This document shows positions 52,901-59,828 of a DNA stretch of 64,000 nucleotides, one piece after another (position 1 is the stretch's first letter; each line of letters opens with the position of its first letter). A program made the position numbers and the translations under genes. The notes below the pieces were generated by a model. The model was not told the origin of the DNA. It worked only from the letters and a program-made list of their open reading frames with translations, and made no database searches. The DNA is from Acanthaster planci (taxonomy: Eukaryota > Echinodermata > Asteroidea > Valvatida > Acanthasteridae), in NCBI RefSeq assembly GCF_001949145.1, contig NW_019091369.1:1455955-1519954 (forward strand). Direction: 5' to 3'.

Positions 52901-55900
52901 ACCTTCTGAGCTCTCTTCCAACTCCTTGAACTGATTCTCCTTCTCTTGCAGGTCTTTCCTCAACTTTTCGCTTTCGGCTTCTTGTTTGTCTTTCTCCTGT
53001 ACCAACAACGACAGAGATAAAATAAACAAGACTTCTGGTTAGGTGTCCTTCTGGAAATGTGACCCATGATTTTAGAGCTGGAGAGGTAAACATCTAACCA
53101 AAACATGAAGCAAGAAAAAACTGAGGAATGTGTTGTGATTTGATTTTATAACCAAAGCACTAATAAGGGAAATTTTTCAAGCTATCGAGAACGGCCTTTA
53201 TTCTTCCGTTAAAAATTCCCTTTACAGTAAATAAAATCCTCCAGCCCTGTATCTCCGCTGAACAATGCACAGTATTTTGTTTTCACTGTTGCACTGTACA
53301 TTCCTACAAATATTTTATATCATATGCCTTTGGAACATTCCTGAAAGCTTCCTAATAAAGATATGAAATGATGTCGGGGAATACTAAAATTATGTTAATT
53401 TCCCTCAGTGCATTAAAGCAAGACTATTAGCCAACCAGTGTGGTGCAAGTCTTTCATGTGAAGTGCTCAAATCTCCCACACGGTGATTTCAGATAGTCGC
53501 TCTATGCGGGTGACTCAGACTAAGGCAAGTTACTATTTTCTACAGTAAAGTTCATCACGGAGAGAGAAAAAAATAGGAAAAAGGGAGAAGGAAAGAGTTC
53601 ACAGACAGGATGGCGGTGTGTAATTTCCCAGGCAAAATACCCACAAAGCAAGGACAGGAAGCCTGAACTGCAGTGTAAATTACAAGACAGAAACTAAGAA
53701 CTCTGTGGGCTTGATATTGAGAAAGTTGCTAGTGCACTACATGTAGGAGATTCTCTGGATATGTCAACAGTAGCAGTACTTTTAGTTTTGAACATTTCAT
53801 ACGACATTTGCAGGAAGTTAACAGCTTGAACAATGTGTAAAATTTTAAATAAATATTTAAATGCCTATGAAACCAATTATAAAACAAACCCAAATTTTGG
53901 ACTTAAACAAATCACAGTATTCTGCACTCCTTTTGTTATTCAAGAAACTATAAATTTAGCTGAATTATTCAGAAGAAGAGATACCACTTCAGAACAGCTA
54001 TTCCATTCAAGCTATTTCAAAATAGCGCAATACCTTCTATGATAAAAATTTTAAATGACACTTAATTTTTCTTAATATCAATATTTGTGTTTTACGATTT
54101 GAGGTTTAATTCTTTGTAATTATTTTGTAATATGTTAATGGTTTTTAACTTGTAAAAACATGTTCAATTCAGCCTAATGGCTGCCATTCATGTTTTAATA
54201 AACCATAATGAATGAATGAATGAATGAATGAATGAATGAATGAATGAATGAATGAATGAATGAATGAAAGAAAGCACTGAGGAATCATCTTGATTTTCAT
54301 CATTTCAGTTTCTTACACCGTTGCTAATCATTTCAATCCACAGTTGATGCTTGATGCGACCATTATTCAGATCTGCACATTACATGCATAAGATTTTTAT
54401 CAACTTTTAGCCCCTTTTCTACAATTGCAAGTTGAATTTGTCTAATCCATGTTCCTGTATCTCTACATTCCAATTCAAATCAGTGAAATGAAAAAAGGAA
54501 ATCTTCATAAATGAACCATGCTGACATGCCACTGAAAGCAAGACGTAAAAAGACAATGCCAAAGCAGCCCAGAAATGAAAATGTGGCCAGCCAGAAATGA
54601 GAAGTAAAGCTAGATCGGCGACTTGCTGTCATTTGCATTTGACCTGACTGTGGCATCGCTATGGTAACGAGAAGTAAAATAGTGCACTTTCTCATTCCAG
54701 ACTCCTGCTCAAGGGAGGCTCAAGGATGAGAACTAAGATGAATGAAAACTCGACAACTCAACTCATGTCCAGTCTGTGGTCAATTAAGCAGTGGCTCGTC
54801 AGGGCTCTCTATGTATATGATTATAAGCTACAAACATCATTGGTCAGAAAATTGGAGTTAAGAATAAGTTACCCAATGACGGGTTACCTAGCAAGAAAGT
54901 GGCAAATTACGGTACAAAGATGTGGGTCTGGCCAAGAAGAATATTTCAAACAATGTGTGAGGCACTCTTATCAAACTTTGCTGGCACGGCACTTCTTACA
55001 TCATATCACTACATTGGAGTTAGGAATTTAACACAGGTAAAGCTGAAGTTTTATTTCTACTTTTTAAAGGCATCTTAACAAGCGATAGCATGATCATTTT
55101 ACGGTTAACTTTACATTTTTCACTAAGCATCTGGAAGCAGGGATATTCTTTACTTACTAGTATATGCTCTGCTGCAAACTGATGTTATGCTTTTGTTTGC
55201 TGAGCATGAACACAGACATATGCTTGGGGGTATTATTCTTTGCCAAATGCAACCCTCTATAACTGGCCTAGTCACTATAAACCTGGAAAGTTGCAAGGAG
55301 TCACTAAATGTACATATACAGCCATGGTTTCCTTGTTTCCTAATGGTGCTATATTGCAAAAGAATTAATGACACACTTTTTAAAATGAATCGTTCCATAT
55401 TTAGAGTCGAGTCACCTTTGGAGCTCACATAACCCAAATAAATCTGTCGTGTTCAGCATATTGCTAAAAGGTGACAAGTTCAAACATGAAGTAGGACACT
55501 TGGTTTGCCCCCACCTAGAACGTTGGGTGCATGACGCATGCTAGTTTTCTTACGAGCACATGGATGGCACACCCTGCACACACTGTGACTTATGCTAATT
55601 GGCAGGAAAGTTTACTGCATTTTTTTCCCCTATCAGTGAGGCTGCAAGTTTGCACGTGTGCATTTGTTTCAAATCTAACTTGGGATGACAGCAGGAAAAC
55701 GGTGATTCCTTCAACCATGAACAAGTACATGTATGTTTTTTCTTTCTGTCTCTTTGTTTTTACCTACCCAAGTTGACACACACATGTGGTTATATTAACA
55801 ATGGTATTTTTTACCCCAGGTTGCAAGTTGTTCAGTTTTCACAAACAAAAACTTCAACCACTTCTCTGATCATGCAGCGGCCCCAGGCCACAAGTTTTTA

Positions 55901-58900
55901 GGACACGGTTGCTGTCCCATAATGCAACAGTCAATCAATCAGTTAATTGGTCCATTTCCTGCAGCTTAACCAATTAGAGAGGGACCAATTACGAACTTAT
56001 CAAGAACTTATCACGTCTCTCGGTAACCTGGGACTACGCAGCAGTAATTTCTAGTCACAGCCTGGGTTCTAACCCATGGGCAGTGTCTGGTCTGACACAT
56101 TCTGAATCAGGTGAGGTCAATTCTAAGCCAAGTCCTCCCCCCCACATGCCAGTGCAAACCCAACTGATAATCGACCCACTTCACTCTACAGTACCAAACT
56201 TTAGCTTAAAAAAGTTGAAAGTGAGCATGAAAACTGCAAAGCAACAGGTCTCAGTGTCCCAGTAGGATTCTGCTCATTAATTAATTCTGTTGTTATCAAG
56301 ATCACAATTCCATTCTCGGCATCACTTGTGAAGCTTGTAGCAATCAACTATAGAGAATCAGTACCGGTAGGCTCTAACAAGTTAGCAGGATGGCTGATTT
56401 CACGCAGGCATATTAAGTACACTGGCCATTGAATCTGAAAAAAGTCTCAAATCGTTCAACCGCAAGACATCCCTAAATAAAACTGCCTCAACGCAAAGCA
56501 AACTAAGGAAGAAAATCAGCCAAATATGAGAGCAACCTCCAACTCATCCATTCTAAACTAAGCTGTGGTGAAGAGCAGCCTCCAGCCAACCTGAAATAAA
56601 TGCCAAAAAAAAAAAAGCAGTGCATTCCGCAGCAGCAGCAAAAATGGATGCCTCTTGGTGACAAAAAAGCAACCTGCATTCTTGTGATGAAGCCTTTGTA
56701 TCGTGATGAACATCAATCATGACATAAAAAACATAACTCCCATGATGCATCTGCGGTATGATGTAATTTCTCCTTCTCTGTTTACCATGCAGAAGGTATA
56801 TTTACCTTGAGAAATTGTTTGACAGCCTGCCAAAAAGGAATCAACAACATCAAGTGGGTTAATAAGCCCATCATGACAATGGGAAAGTGTAGGAACAGGG
56901 TTACAGAGGATAGTGGGAGTGAGGTGATTGCAGTCCTCCACTGCAGTGGGTTGGGTTGGGTTGTGCTGGGTGCAAAGCATTGGGATGCAGGCAACTGATA
57001 GGGTGGCAACGGGTTACGTGAGGTTGGTGGGGTGGGTGGGTTGGCTTGTGCTGGACACAAAATAGCAGGATGTGAGAAGTTGATCGGAGATAGGGTGATT
57101 GCAACTGGGTAGGGATGGGTAGAATTGGGTTGTGCTTGGTGCAAAGAAGTCAGACGTGGGTGGCTGATAGGTATAGTGGGTTCATGTTAGGTTGGAATGC
57201 ACACGGGGTTAAGGTTTCACAGGTTTTGTTATGATCAACATGGGCTATCTTGTGTAGGTGGAGTCACATTGGGATGAATTTGTGGGATTGGGTTGGGTTG
57301 GATTGGGTAGGGTTGGACCGGGTAGGGTTGGACCGGGTAGGGCTAGGTTAGGTAGGGTAGGGTAGGGTTGGATTGGGTTGGGTTGGGTTGGATTGGGTAG
57401 GGTTGGACTGGGTAGGGCTAGGTTGGGTAGGGTAGGGTAGGGTTGGATTGGGTTGCACTGGGTGGGGTAGGGTTGGGTAGAGTTGGATAGGTTTGGGGGA
57501 GGCTGGGCTGAGCAAGGTTGAGTTTGTCAGGCTGAGTTGCTCAAGTTATGAGGTTAAATTGGATTAGCTTGGAAAGCAAGAATAACCAGCTCAACTTTCC
57601 TTGACACCAGTCACTACACAGCAAACAGAAACACTAACTAAAGATGAACTTTAAACTCAAACTTGAAGCTGATAGAATCACTAGTTGAAAGGAAAGACAG
57701 CATAGCAAAAATGACATGAATTAAGCGAGTGGGGAACTTAAATTTTGAGAAGTCTTGGAAAATATAAGCATCCCTGCGTGTCCGCTAAATTTCAAGGATA
57801 ATGAATATACTGCCATTTAAAACGTCACAAAGGTGTGAAAAAAGGAATAAATGAGAAGGATTAGTTTCAACTAAAACATGCATACTACTTGTCTGTTCTG
57901 AATGCACAAGTACAAGTAGCTAGCTAAAAAAAGTTGACTAGTCTGATTTTAACAGACTGAGGTGAATTTAATTGATCATGCTCACATTTCACTAGGTTTC
58001 AAACTGTTTGGCCATATGAGAATACAACCAAATAAAACCCAGCACAAAAACTGTATGCAAACTTGTGAAATCTCCCTCAACCATACTGGATAATCATGAT
58101 CCTTGATATAGTTAAGACAGACTTTTTTCCCTATTTCCCCATAAGAGACTTGTCTGGGACAAGAAGTTGAATGAATCATATCCACTCTCTTTAATCTCAA
58201 AACCAATGTTTCTGCCCCAGGGATGTCCCTGCTTTTAGCCAGCAGGTTCCTGCCTGACACACAGTTTTTAAAGGCCAATTTTTCAGTTTTGCTTCGGAAA
58301 GAGAGGTAATTTGTGGGACAATCCTACAATTGATATAATGAGGCTTCAATGACAGTATTATGATTAAGACCGTGCTCTGATCTCCCCAAAAGATCTCCAC
58401 TTTATTAAAACTTTCTACTAACAATCTCTGATCACTTGGCATATTCAATGTACAGACAGTGACTTTTCAATTTTAGCTTTAACCATTTTGAAAGAGTAAA
58501 AGACCTACTCCGAGCTGTTCTATTACTATTTAACACATTTATTATTTCTTGGTACAAAACAGCTGCCATAGAAAAAACTGTGAAAGATTATTCCCTGAGG
58601 AAGACAGGAAAGATCAGATAAAGAGGGTAGTTGCCTCTCTGATGCTCAAAGGAATGGATTGCTAAGAACTACTGAGAAGAAGTTGTGGTCTTTTTGTTGG
58701 TGCAGGAAAACTTGGGGATGTGCAAATCACTCAAGAGGTGATTCAAGCGCATAGGAGAAGCCAAAGTAATCCGTATCATGAAATTCAAGAAACAATACAT
58801 CTTATATTTTACATGTTGACTTTTCAGAACAGTGTAAGTAGTAAAATAATAAAGTGCAGTGTCTCGAGACATATAAATAATCATGACTTTGAGTACAAAC

Positions 58901-59828
58901 ACAATAGATTTACACAGGTAAATGTACTACAGTTTGAAATATGTTCCTGGTGCTAAATTTGTGATTGTCCTGTAATATTTATGACTAATGCATTTTGTCT
59001 GCTTAATTTAGGCACAGGAACAAACATCTGTGATACATATTACAAAACCGATTAAAAGAACGAGGTTTGCTCCTTCTTATGCATTTCGGCATTTTGACAT
59101 GTCCAAATGAGGCAGCAAATGATAATGGTTTTCTGATCAAGCTCCATCCAAGGCCAAACTGCAGTCCACCACTACAACTCTGTTTATGGTTGAAAAGCTA
59201 CCTTTCGCTGGTACTTTTTTTCATCCTCTACACGTCTTCTTTAAATCCTGGTCAGTGACAACAGTGGGGCTATCCAAGGTTTGCAATCATCTGACACACT
59301 GCTCCTAACCAAAAACTCCATTCCCCATTGGGCAGCCAGATCAGCTGACTAGTTCACCCCCACCATTGGGCAGCCAGATCAGCTGACTAGTTCACCCCCA
59401 CCATTGGGCAGCCAGATCAGCTGACTAGTTCACCCCCACCATTGGGCAGCCAGAGCAGCTGACTAGTTCACCCCCACCATTGGGCAGCCAGATCAGCTGC
59501 CAATTTAACCCTTACCATTGGACAGCCAGATCAGCTGACTAGTTCATCCCCCACCATTGGGCAGCCAGATCAGCTGACTAGTTCATCCCCCACCATGACT
59601 CACCTCTTTGTGCTCCTGTAGGACTCTGCCCATCTCATCGTGGAGTTCGTTTTTCTCCAGGATGGTCTGGTCTAGCTCCTGCCGTAGCTTGGCGTTCTCC
59701 CGCTCCAGGTCAGCTAGCCTCTTGCTGAGGGAGACGGATTCTGCCTGGGTCTGCTCCATGGTCTTGACCTGGGTACGCAGCTTCTCAATGACTGCTTCCT
59801 GTTCCTCTCTCTCCTTCTTCTCCTTGGT
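31675..59828 (-). CDS. MYO5: Unconventional myosin V, 3' half (coiled-coil tail and globular DIL tail), 18 exons
   Basis: Class V myosins are dimeric actin motors that carry vesicles, melanosomes, ER and mRNPs; the globular tail binds cargo adaptors such as Rab effectors. Exons in transcript order: 59828-59604, 52996-52903, 52414-52146, 50814-50638, 49714-49551, 48505-48329, 39499-39379, 38824-38747, 38489-38387, 37342-37166, 36907-36756, 36479-36390, 35823-35673, 34478-34351, 33927-33856, 33379-33294, 32442-32268, 31914-31675. They total 2679 nt, exactly 893 codons including stop. Fragment residues 1-196 are heptad-rich coiled coil, 197-469 the medial tail with [18 protein letters not shown] and [13 protein letters not shown], and 470-892 the globular tail. 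Diagnostic blocks are [79 protein letters not shown] and the C-terminal [11 protein letters not shown]. Motor, IQ and proximal coiled-coil exons lie off the right edge. Invertebrates usually have one MYO5; the A/B/C paralogue cannot be assigned. Confidence 0.97.
32268..32442 (-). CDS. MYO5: Myosin V DIL-domain exon (residues 755-813)
   Basis: The acceptor TCTGGAAAG|A was chosen because it restores [14 protein letters not shown]. Continues [18 protein letters not shown]-type sequence (here [20 protein letters not shown]) and TTTQ. Donor GTACAG, phase 0. Confidence 0.95.
33151..33359. repeat. 119-bp tandem duplication covering the 3' part of a myosin V exon
   Basis: 33151-33240 and 33270-33359 are identical over 90 bases. 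The repeat includes the exon end and donor GTAAGTGG. The downstream copy has CCCTCAG before TACTATC, an AG acceptor, so 33237-33175 could be spliced as a 63-nt phase 2/2 exon of 21 codons after an intron of only 56 bases. Confidence 0.95.
33294..33379 (-). CDS. MYO5: Myosin V DIL-domain exon (residues 727-754), source of a tandem copy
   Basis: Encodes [20 protein letters not shown].. HWSKGVQI, matching vertebrate [28 protein letters not shown]. Acceptor TTACCACAG, donor GTAAGT, phase 2. Its 3' 65 bases and donor are repeated exactly 119 bases downstream. Confidence 0.97.
33856..33927 (-). CDS. MYO5: Myosin V DIL-domain exon (residues 703-726)
   Basis: Encodes [24 protein letters not shown], matching vertebrate [24 protein letters not shown] over all 24 residues. 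Phase 0/0. Confidence 0.96.
34351..34478 (-). CDS. MYO5: Myosin V DIL-domain exon (residues 660-702)
   Basis: Encodes [20 protein letters not shown] then [23 protein letters not shown]; includes the exposed loop KP(S/T)GLR(K/G)R found between the two globular-tail halves. Donor GTAGGT. Confidence 0.95.
35673..35823 (-). CDS. MYO5: Myosin V globular tail exon (residues 610-659)
   Basis: Encodes [20 protein letters not shown] then [20 protein letters not shown], matching [21 protein letters not shown]. Donor GTGAGT, phase 1. Confidence 0.97.
36390..36479 (-). CDS. MYO5: Myosin V globular tail exon (residues 580-609)
   Basis: Encodes [20 protein letters not shown].. [10 protein letters not shown], matching DDFETVSFWLSNT and LKQYSGEE. 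Phase 0/0. Confidence 0.97.
36756..36907 (-). CDS. MYO5: Myosin V globular tail exon (residues 529-579)
   Basis: Encodes [20 protein letters not shown].. [20 protein letters not shown], a near match to vertebrate [20 protein letters not shown]. Acceptor TTACTTAG, donor GTAAGT. Confidence 0.97.
37166..37342 (-). CDS. MYO5: Myosin V exon, start of globular tail (residues 470-528)
   Basis: The acceptor CACCACAG|CC was chosen since only phase 1 joins the previous exon. A variable linker [20 protein letters not shown] is followed by [20 protein letters not shown], the conserved start of the globular tail (NIPRKEKDFQGMLEYKKEDE in vertebrates). Confidence 0.93.
37535..37840. repeat. Foldback-type repeat with TGTTGGAGTTT units
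   Basis: AAACTCCAACAG (37535-37546) pairs with CTGTTGGAGTTT (37554-37565). Related CCAACA/TGTTGGAGTTTGATGG words recur to about 37840 (intron between exons 38387-38489 and 37166-37342). Family unknown. Confidence 0.45.
38387..38489 (-). CDS. MYO5: Myosin V exon (residues 436-469)
   Basis: Encodes [20 protein letters not shown].. [14 protein letters not shown], matching vertebrate [16 protein letters not shown]. Donor GTAGGG, phase 1. Confidence 0.95.
38747..38824 (-). CDS. MYO5: Myosin V exon (residues 410-435)
   Basis: Encodes [26 protein letters not shown], a strong match to vertebrate [23 protein letters not shown]. Phase 0/0, donor GTAAGT. Confidence 0.96.
39379..39499 (-). CDS. MYO5: Myosin V exon, distal coiled coil (residues 369-409)
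   Basis: Encodes [20 protein letters not shown].. [20 protein letters not shown], matching vertebrate LLESQLQSQKRSHENEAE and ENNRQQQLLAQ. Donor GTTGGG is weak but phase 0 is required. Confidence 0.93.
41214..41789. mobile_element. piggyBac-like non-autonomous DNA element
   Basis: Flanked on both sides by TTAA (41210-41213 and 41790-41793), the piggyBac target duplication. Ends CCACTTGCTGC...GCAGCAAGTGG are perfect inverted repeats; with TTAA they give 15 matching bases. It has 576 bases and no transposase, though several overlapping frames of 70-100 codons occur. Family assignment rests on the TTAA and ends only. Confidence 0.7.
41853..42391 (+). repeat. Dispersed repeat, copy 2, with nested inverted repeats
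   Basis: Homologous to 3793-4247. GGGAATAAATATGTGCTTGG.. at 41853 pairs with ..GCACATATTTATTCCC ending 42027, and a second arm pair (CAGCTCAGGAGAATGGACAC and its complement) is nested inside. A perfect 13-bp terminal repeat ATTCATAAATACC (42028-42040) / GGTATTTATGAAT (42379-42391) bounds the right part. Confidence 0.8.
44694..44795 (-). CDS. MYO5: Candidate alternative cassette exon of myosin V (102 nt)
   Basis: Lies in the 8.8 kb intron between 48329-48505 and 39379-39499. Acceptor CTCCTCCCAG and consensus donor GTGAGT. Both ends are phase 2, so inclusion keeps the frame and inserts 34 residues reading [20 protein letters not shown].. [13 protein letters not shown]. The sequence has no stop and looks helical. 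Vertebrate MYO5A has alternative exons in its medial tail, but I cannot show homology. The constitutive junction without it is also in frame. Confidence 0.5.
47114..47325. mobile_element. hAT-like MITE (212 bp)
   Basis: Ends CAGTGGCATAAC...GTTACGCCACCG are inverted repeats with two mismatches. Flanks GGGCCAAC (47106-47113) and GAGCCAAC (47326-47333) form an 8-bp target duplication with one mismatch, as expected for hAT. No transposase. Confidence 0.75.
48329..48505 (-). CDS. MYO5: Myosin V exon, medial tail (residues 310-368)
   Basis: Encodes [20 protein letters not shown].. then [20 protein letters not shown], matching vertebrate [20 protein letters not shown]. Acceptor CCTGCAG, donor GTAAGT, phase 2. 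Confidence 0.95.
48882..49134. mobile_element. Inverted-repeat element enclosing a tRNA-like sequence
   Basis: Left end TTAATTTCGGATTTTTGCCC.. (48882-48906) and right end (49110-49134) match as inverted repeats in 23 of 25 bases. Between them lies a tRNA-like block at 48972-49044. The element is about 253 bp and sits in the intron just 5' (in transcript order) of exon 48329-48505. Confidence 0.75.
48972..49044 (+). tRNA. tRNA-derived sequence (Ser/Leu-like), probably a relic
   Basis: Contains an A box (TGGTTGAGTGG), a B box (GGTTCGAGTCCC) within a perfect T arm GTGGG..CCCAC, and acceptor halves CTCGG/CCGAG. A long variable arm suggests Ser or Leu type. The anticodon arm is unclear and the acceptor ends mismatch, and it sits within an inverted-repeat element, so it is more likely SINE/MITE-borne than a working tRNA gene. 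Confidence 0.45.
49551..49714 (-). CDS. MYO5: Myosin V exon, medial tail (residues 256-309)
   Basis: Encodes [20 protein letters not shown].. to [10 protein letters not shown]; acceptor TGTATTTCAG, donor GTGTGT, phase 2 splitting an Arg codon that joins LKTELTNQQ. Confidence 0.93.
50638..50814 (-). CDS. MYO5: Myosin V exon, medial coiled coil (residues 197-255)
   Basis: Encodes [20 protein letters not shown].. then [19 protein letters not shown], matching vertebrate DMSLFLKLQKRVTELEQEK. 59 codons, phase 0/0, donor GTAAGT. Confidence 0.95.
52146..52414 (-). CDS. MYO5: Myosin V exon, end of proximal coiled coil (residues 107-196)
   Basis: Encodes [20 protein letters not shown].. then [20 protein letters not shown], matching the vertebrate [20 protein letters not shown] block, then the hinge [18 protein letters not shown]. 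Acceptor CTTGTCAG, donor GTAATG, phase 0. Confidence 0.94.
52903..52996 (-). CDS. MYO5: Myosin V exon, coiled coil (residues 76-106)
   Basis: Encodes [31 protein letters not shown]; acceptor TTGGTACAG, donor GTAGGC, ends phase 1 so that the next codon is Glu. Confidence 0.92.
53790..54268 (+). mobile_element. Putative retroelement 3' end with (AATG)n tail
   Basis: An AT-rich segment with a 69-codon open frame (53833-54042) runs into ..GGCTGCCATTCATGTTTTAATAAACC and then about 15 copies of AATG (54207-54268). AATAAA followed by a tetranucleotide tail is typical of LINE 3' ends. The frame has no recognisable reverse transcriptase motif, so the class is uncertain. Confidence 0.45.
54207..54268 (+). 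repeat. (AATG)n microsatellite
   Basis: About 15 uninterrupted tetranucleotide copies, the tail of the segment above. Confidence 0.95.
56806..56826 (-). CDS. MYO5: Candidate 21-nt microexon of myosin V (AVKQFLK)
   Basis: On the minus strand TTCCTTTTTGGCAG precedes GCTGTCAAACAATTTCTCAAG, which is followed by GTAAAT. The seven codons AVKQFLK are one exact heptad and the exon is phase 0/0, fitting between the phase-0 exons 59604-59828 and 52903-52996 without changing frame or coiled-coil register. Such a short match can arise by chance. Confidence 0.35.
56940..57180 (+). repeat. Degenerate tandem repeat of about 85-90 bp, G-rich
   Basis: Three imperfect units each contain GGTTGTGCTGG(G/A).. 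followed by a GCAAAG/CAAAA stretch and GATAGGGTG-like text (near 56955, 57045, 57130). Adjacent to the GGGTT array. Confidence 0.6.
57281..57510 (+). repeat. GGGTTGGATTGGGTAGGG tandem array
   Basis: Runs of GGGTT, GGATT and GGGTA pentamers arranged in longer repeats. The plus strand is G-rich with many GGG runs, giving G-quadruplex potential; the myosin V transcript would be C-rich here. Confidence 0.85.
59327..59595 (+). repeat. 38-bp minisatellite, seven copies
   Basis: ATTGGGCAGCCAGATCAGCT.. units start at 59327, 59365, 59403, 59441, 59479, 59517 and 59556 (period 38, once 39). Copies are head to tail without spacers, and the last ends within ten bases of the myosin V donor at 59603. Confidence 0.95.
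59604..59828 (-). CDS. MYO5: Myosin V exon, coiled coil (fragment residues 1-75)
   Basis: Encodes [20 protein letters not shown].. ending [11 protein letters not shown], 75 codons of continuous heptads. Acceptor CTTCTGTAG, donor GTGAGT, phase 0 at both ends. The minisatellite starts within 10 bases of the donor. Confidence 0.9.

Larger units (their letters stand above)
52997..59603 (-). other. Myosin V intron (about 6.6 kb)
   Basis: Contains the AATG-tailed retroelement-like segment, the G-rich tandem array, the 38-bp minisatellite and the candidate microexon. No further confident exon. Confidence 0.7.

Noticed and set aside
54726-55031. Plus-strand 101-codon frame containing GYLARKW, reminiscent of a myosin IQ motif
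   Set aside because: It is on the strand opposite to myosin V, lies within a tail intron, and the rest of an IQ consensus is missing.
59327-59595. Regular 38-bp repeats resembling a CRISPR array
   Set aside because: There are no spacers, the copies are head to tail, and the DNA is eukaryotic; this is a minisatellite.
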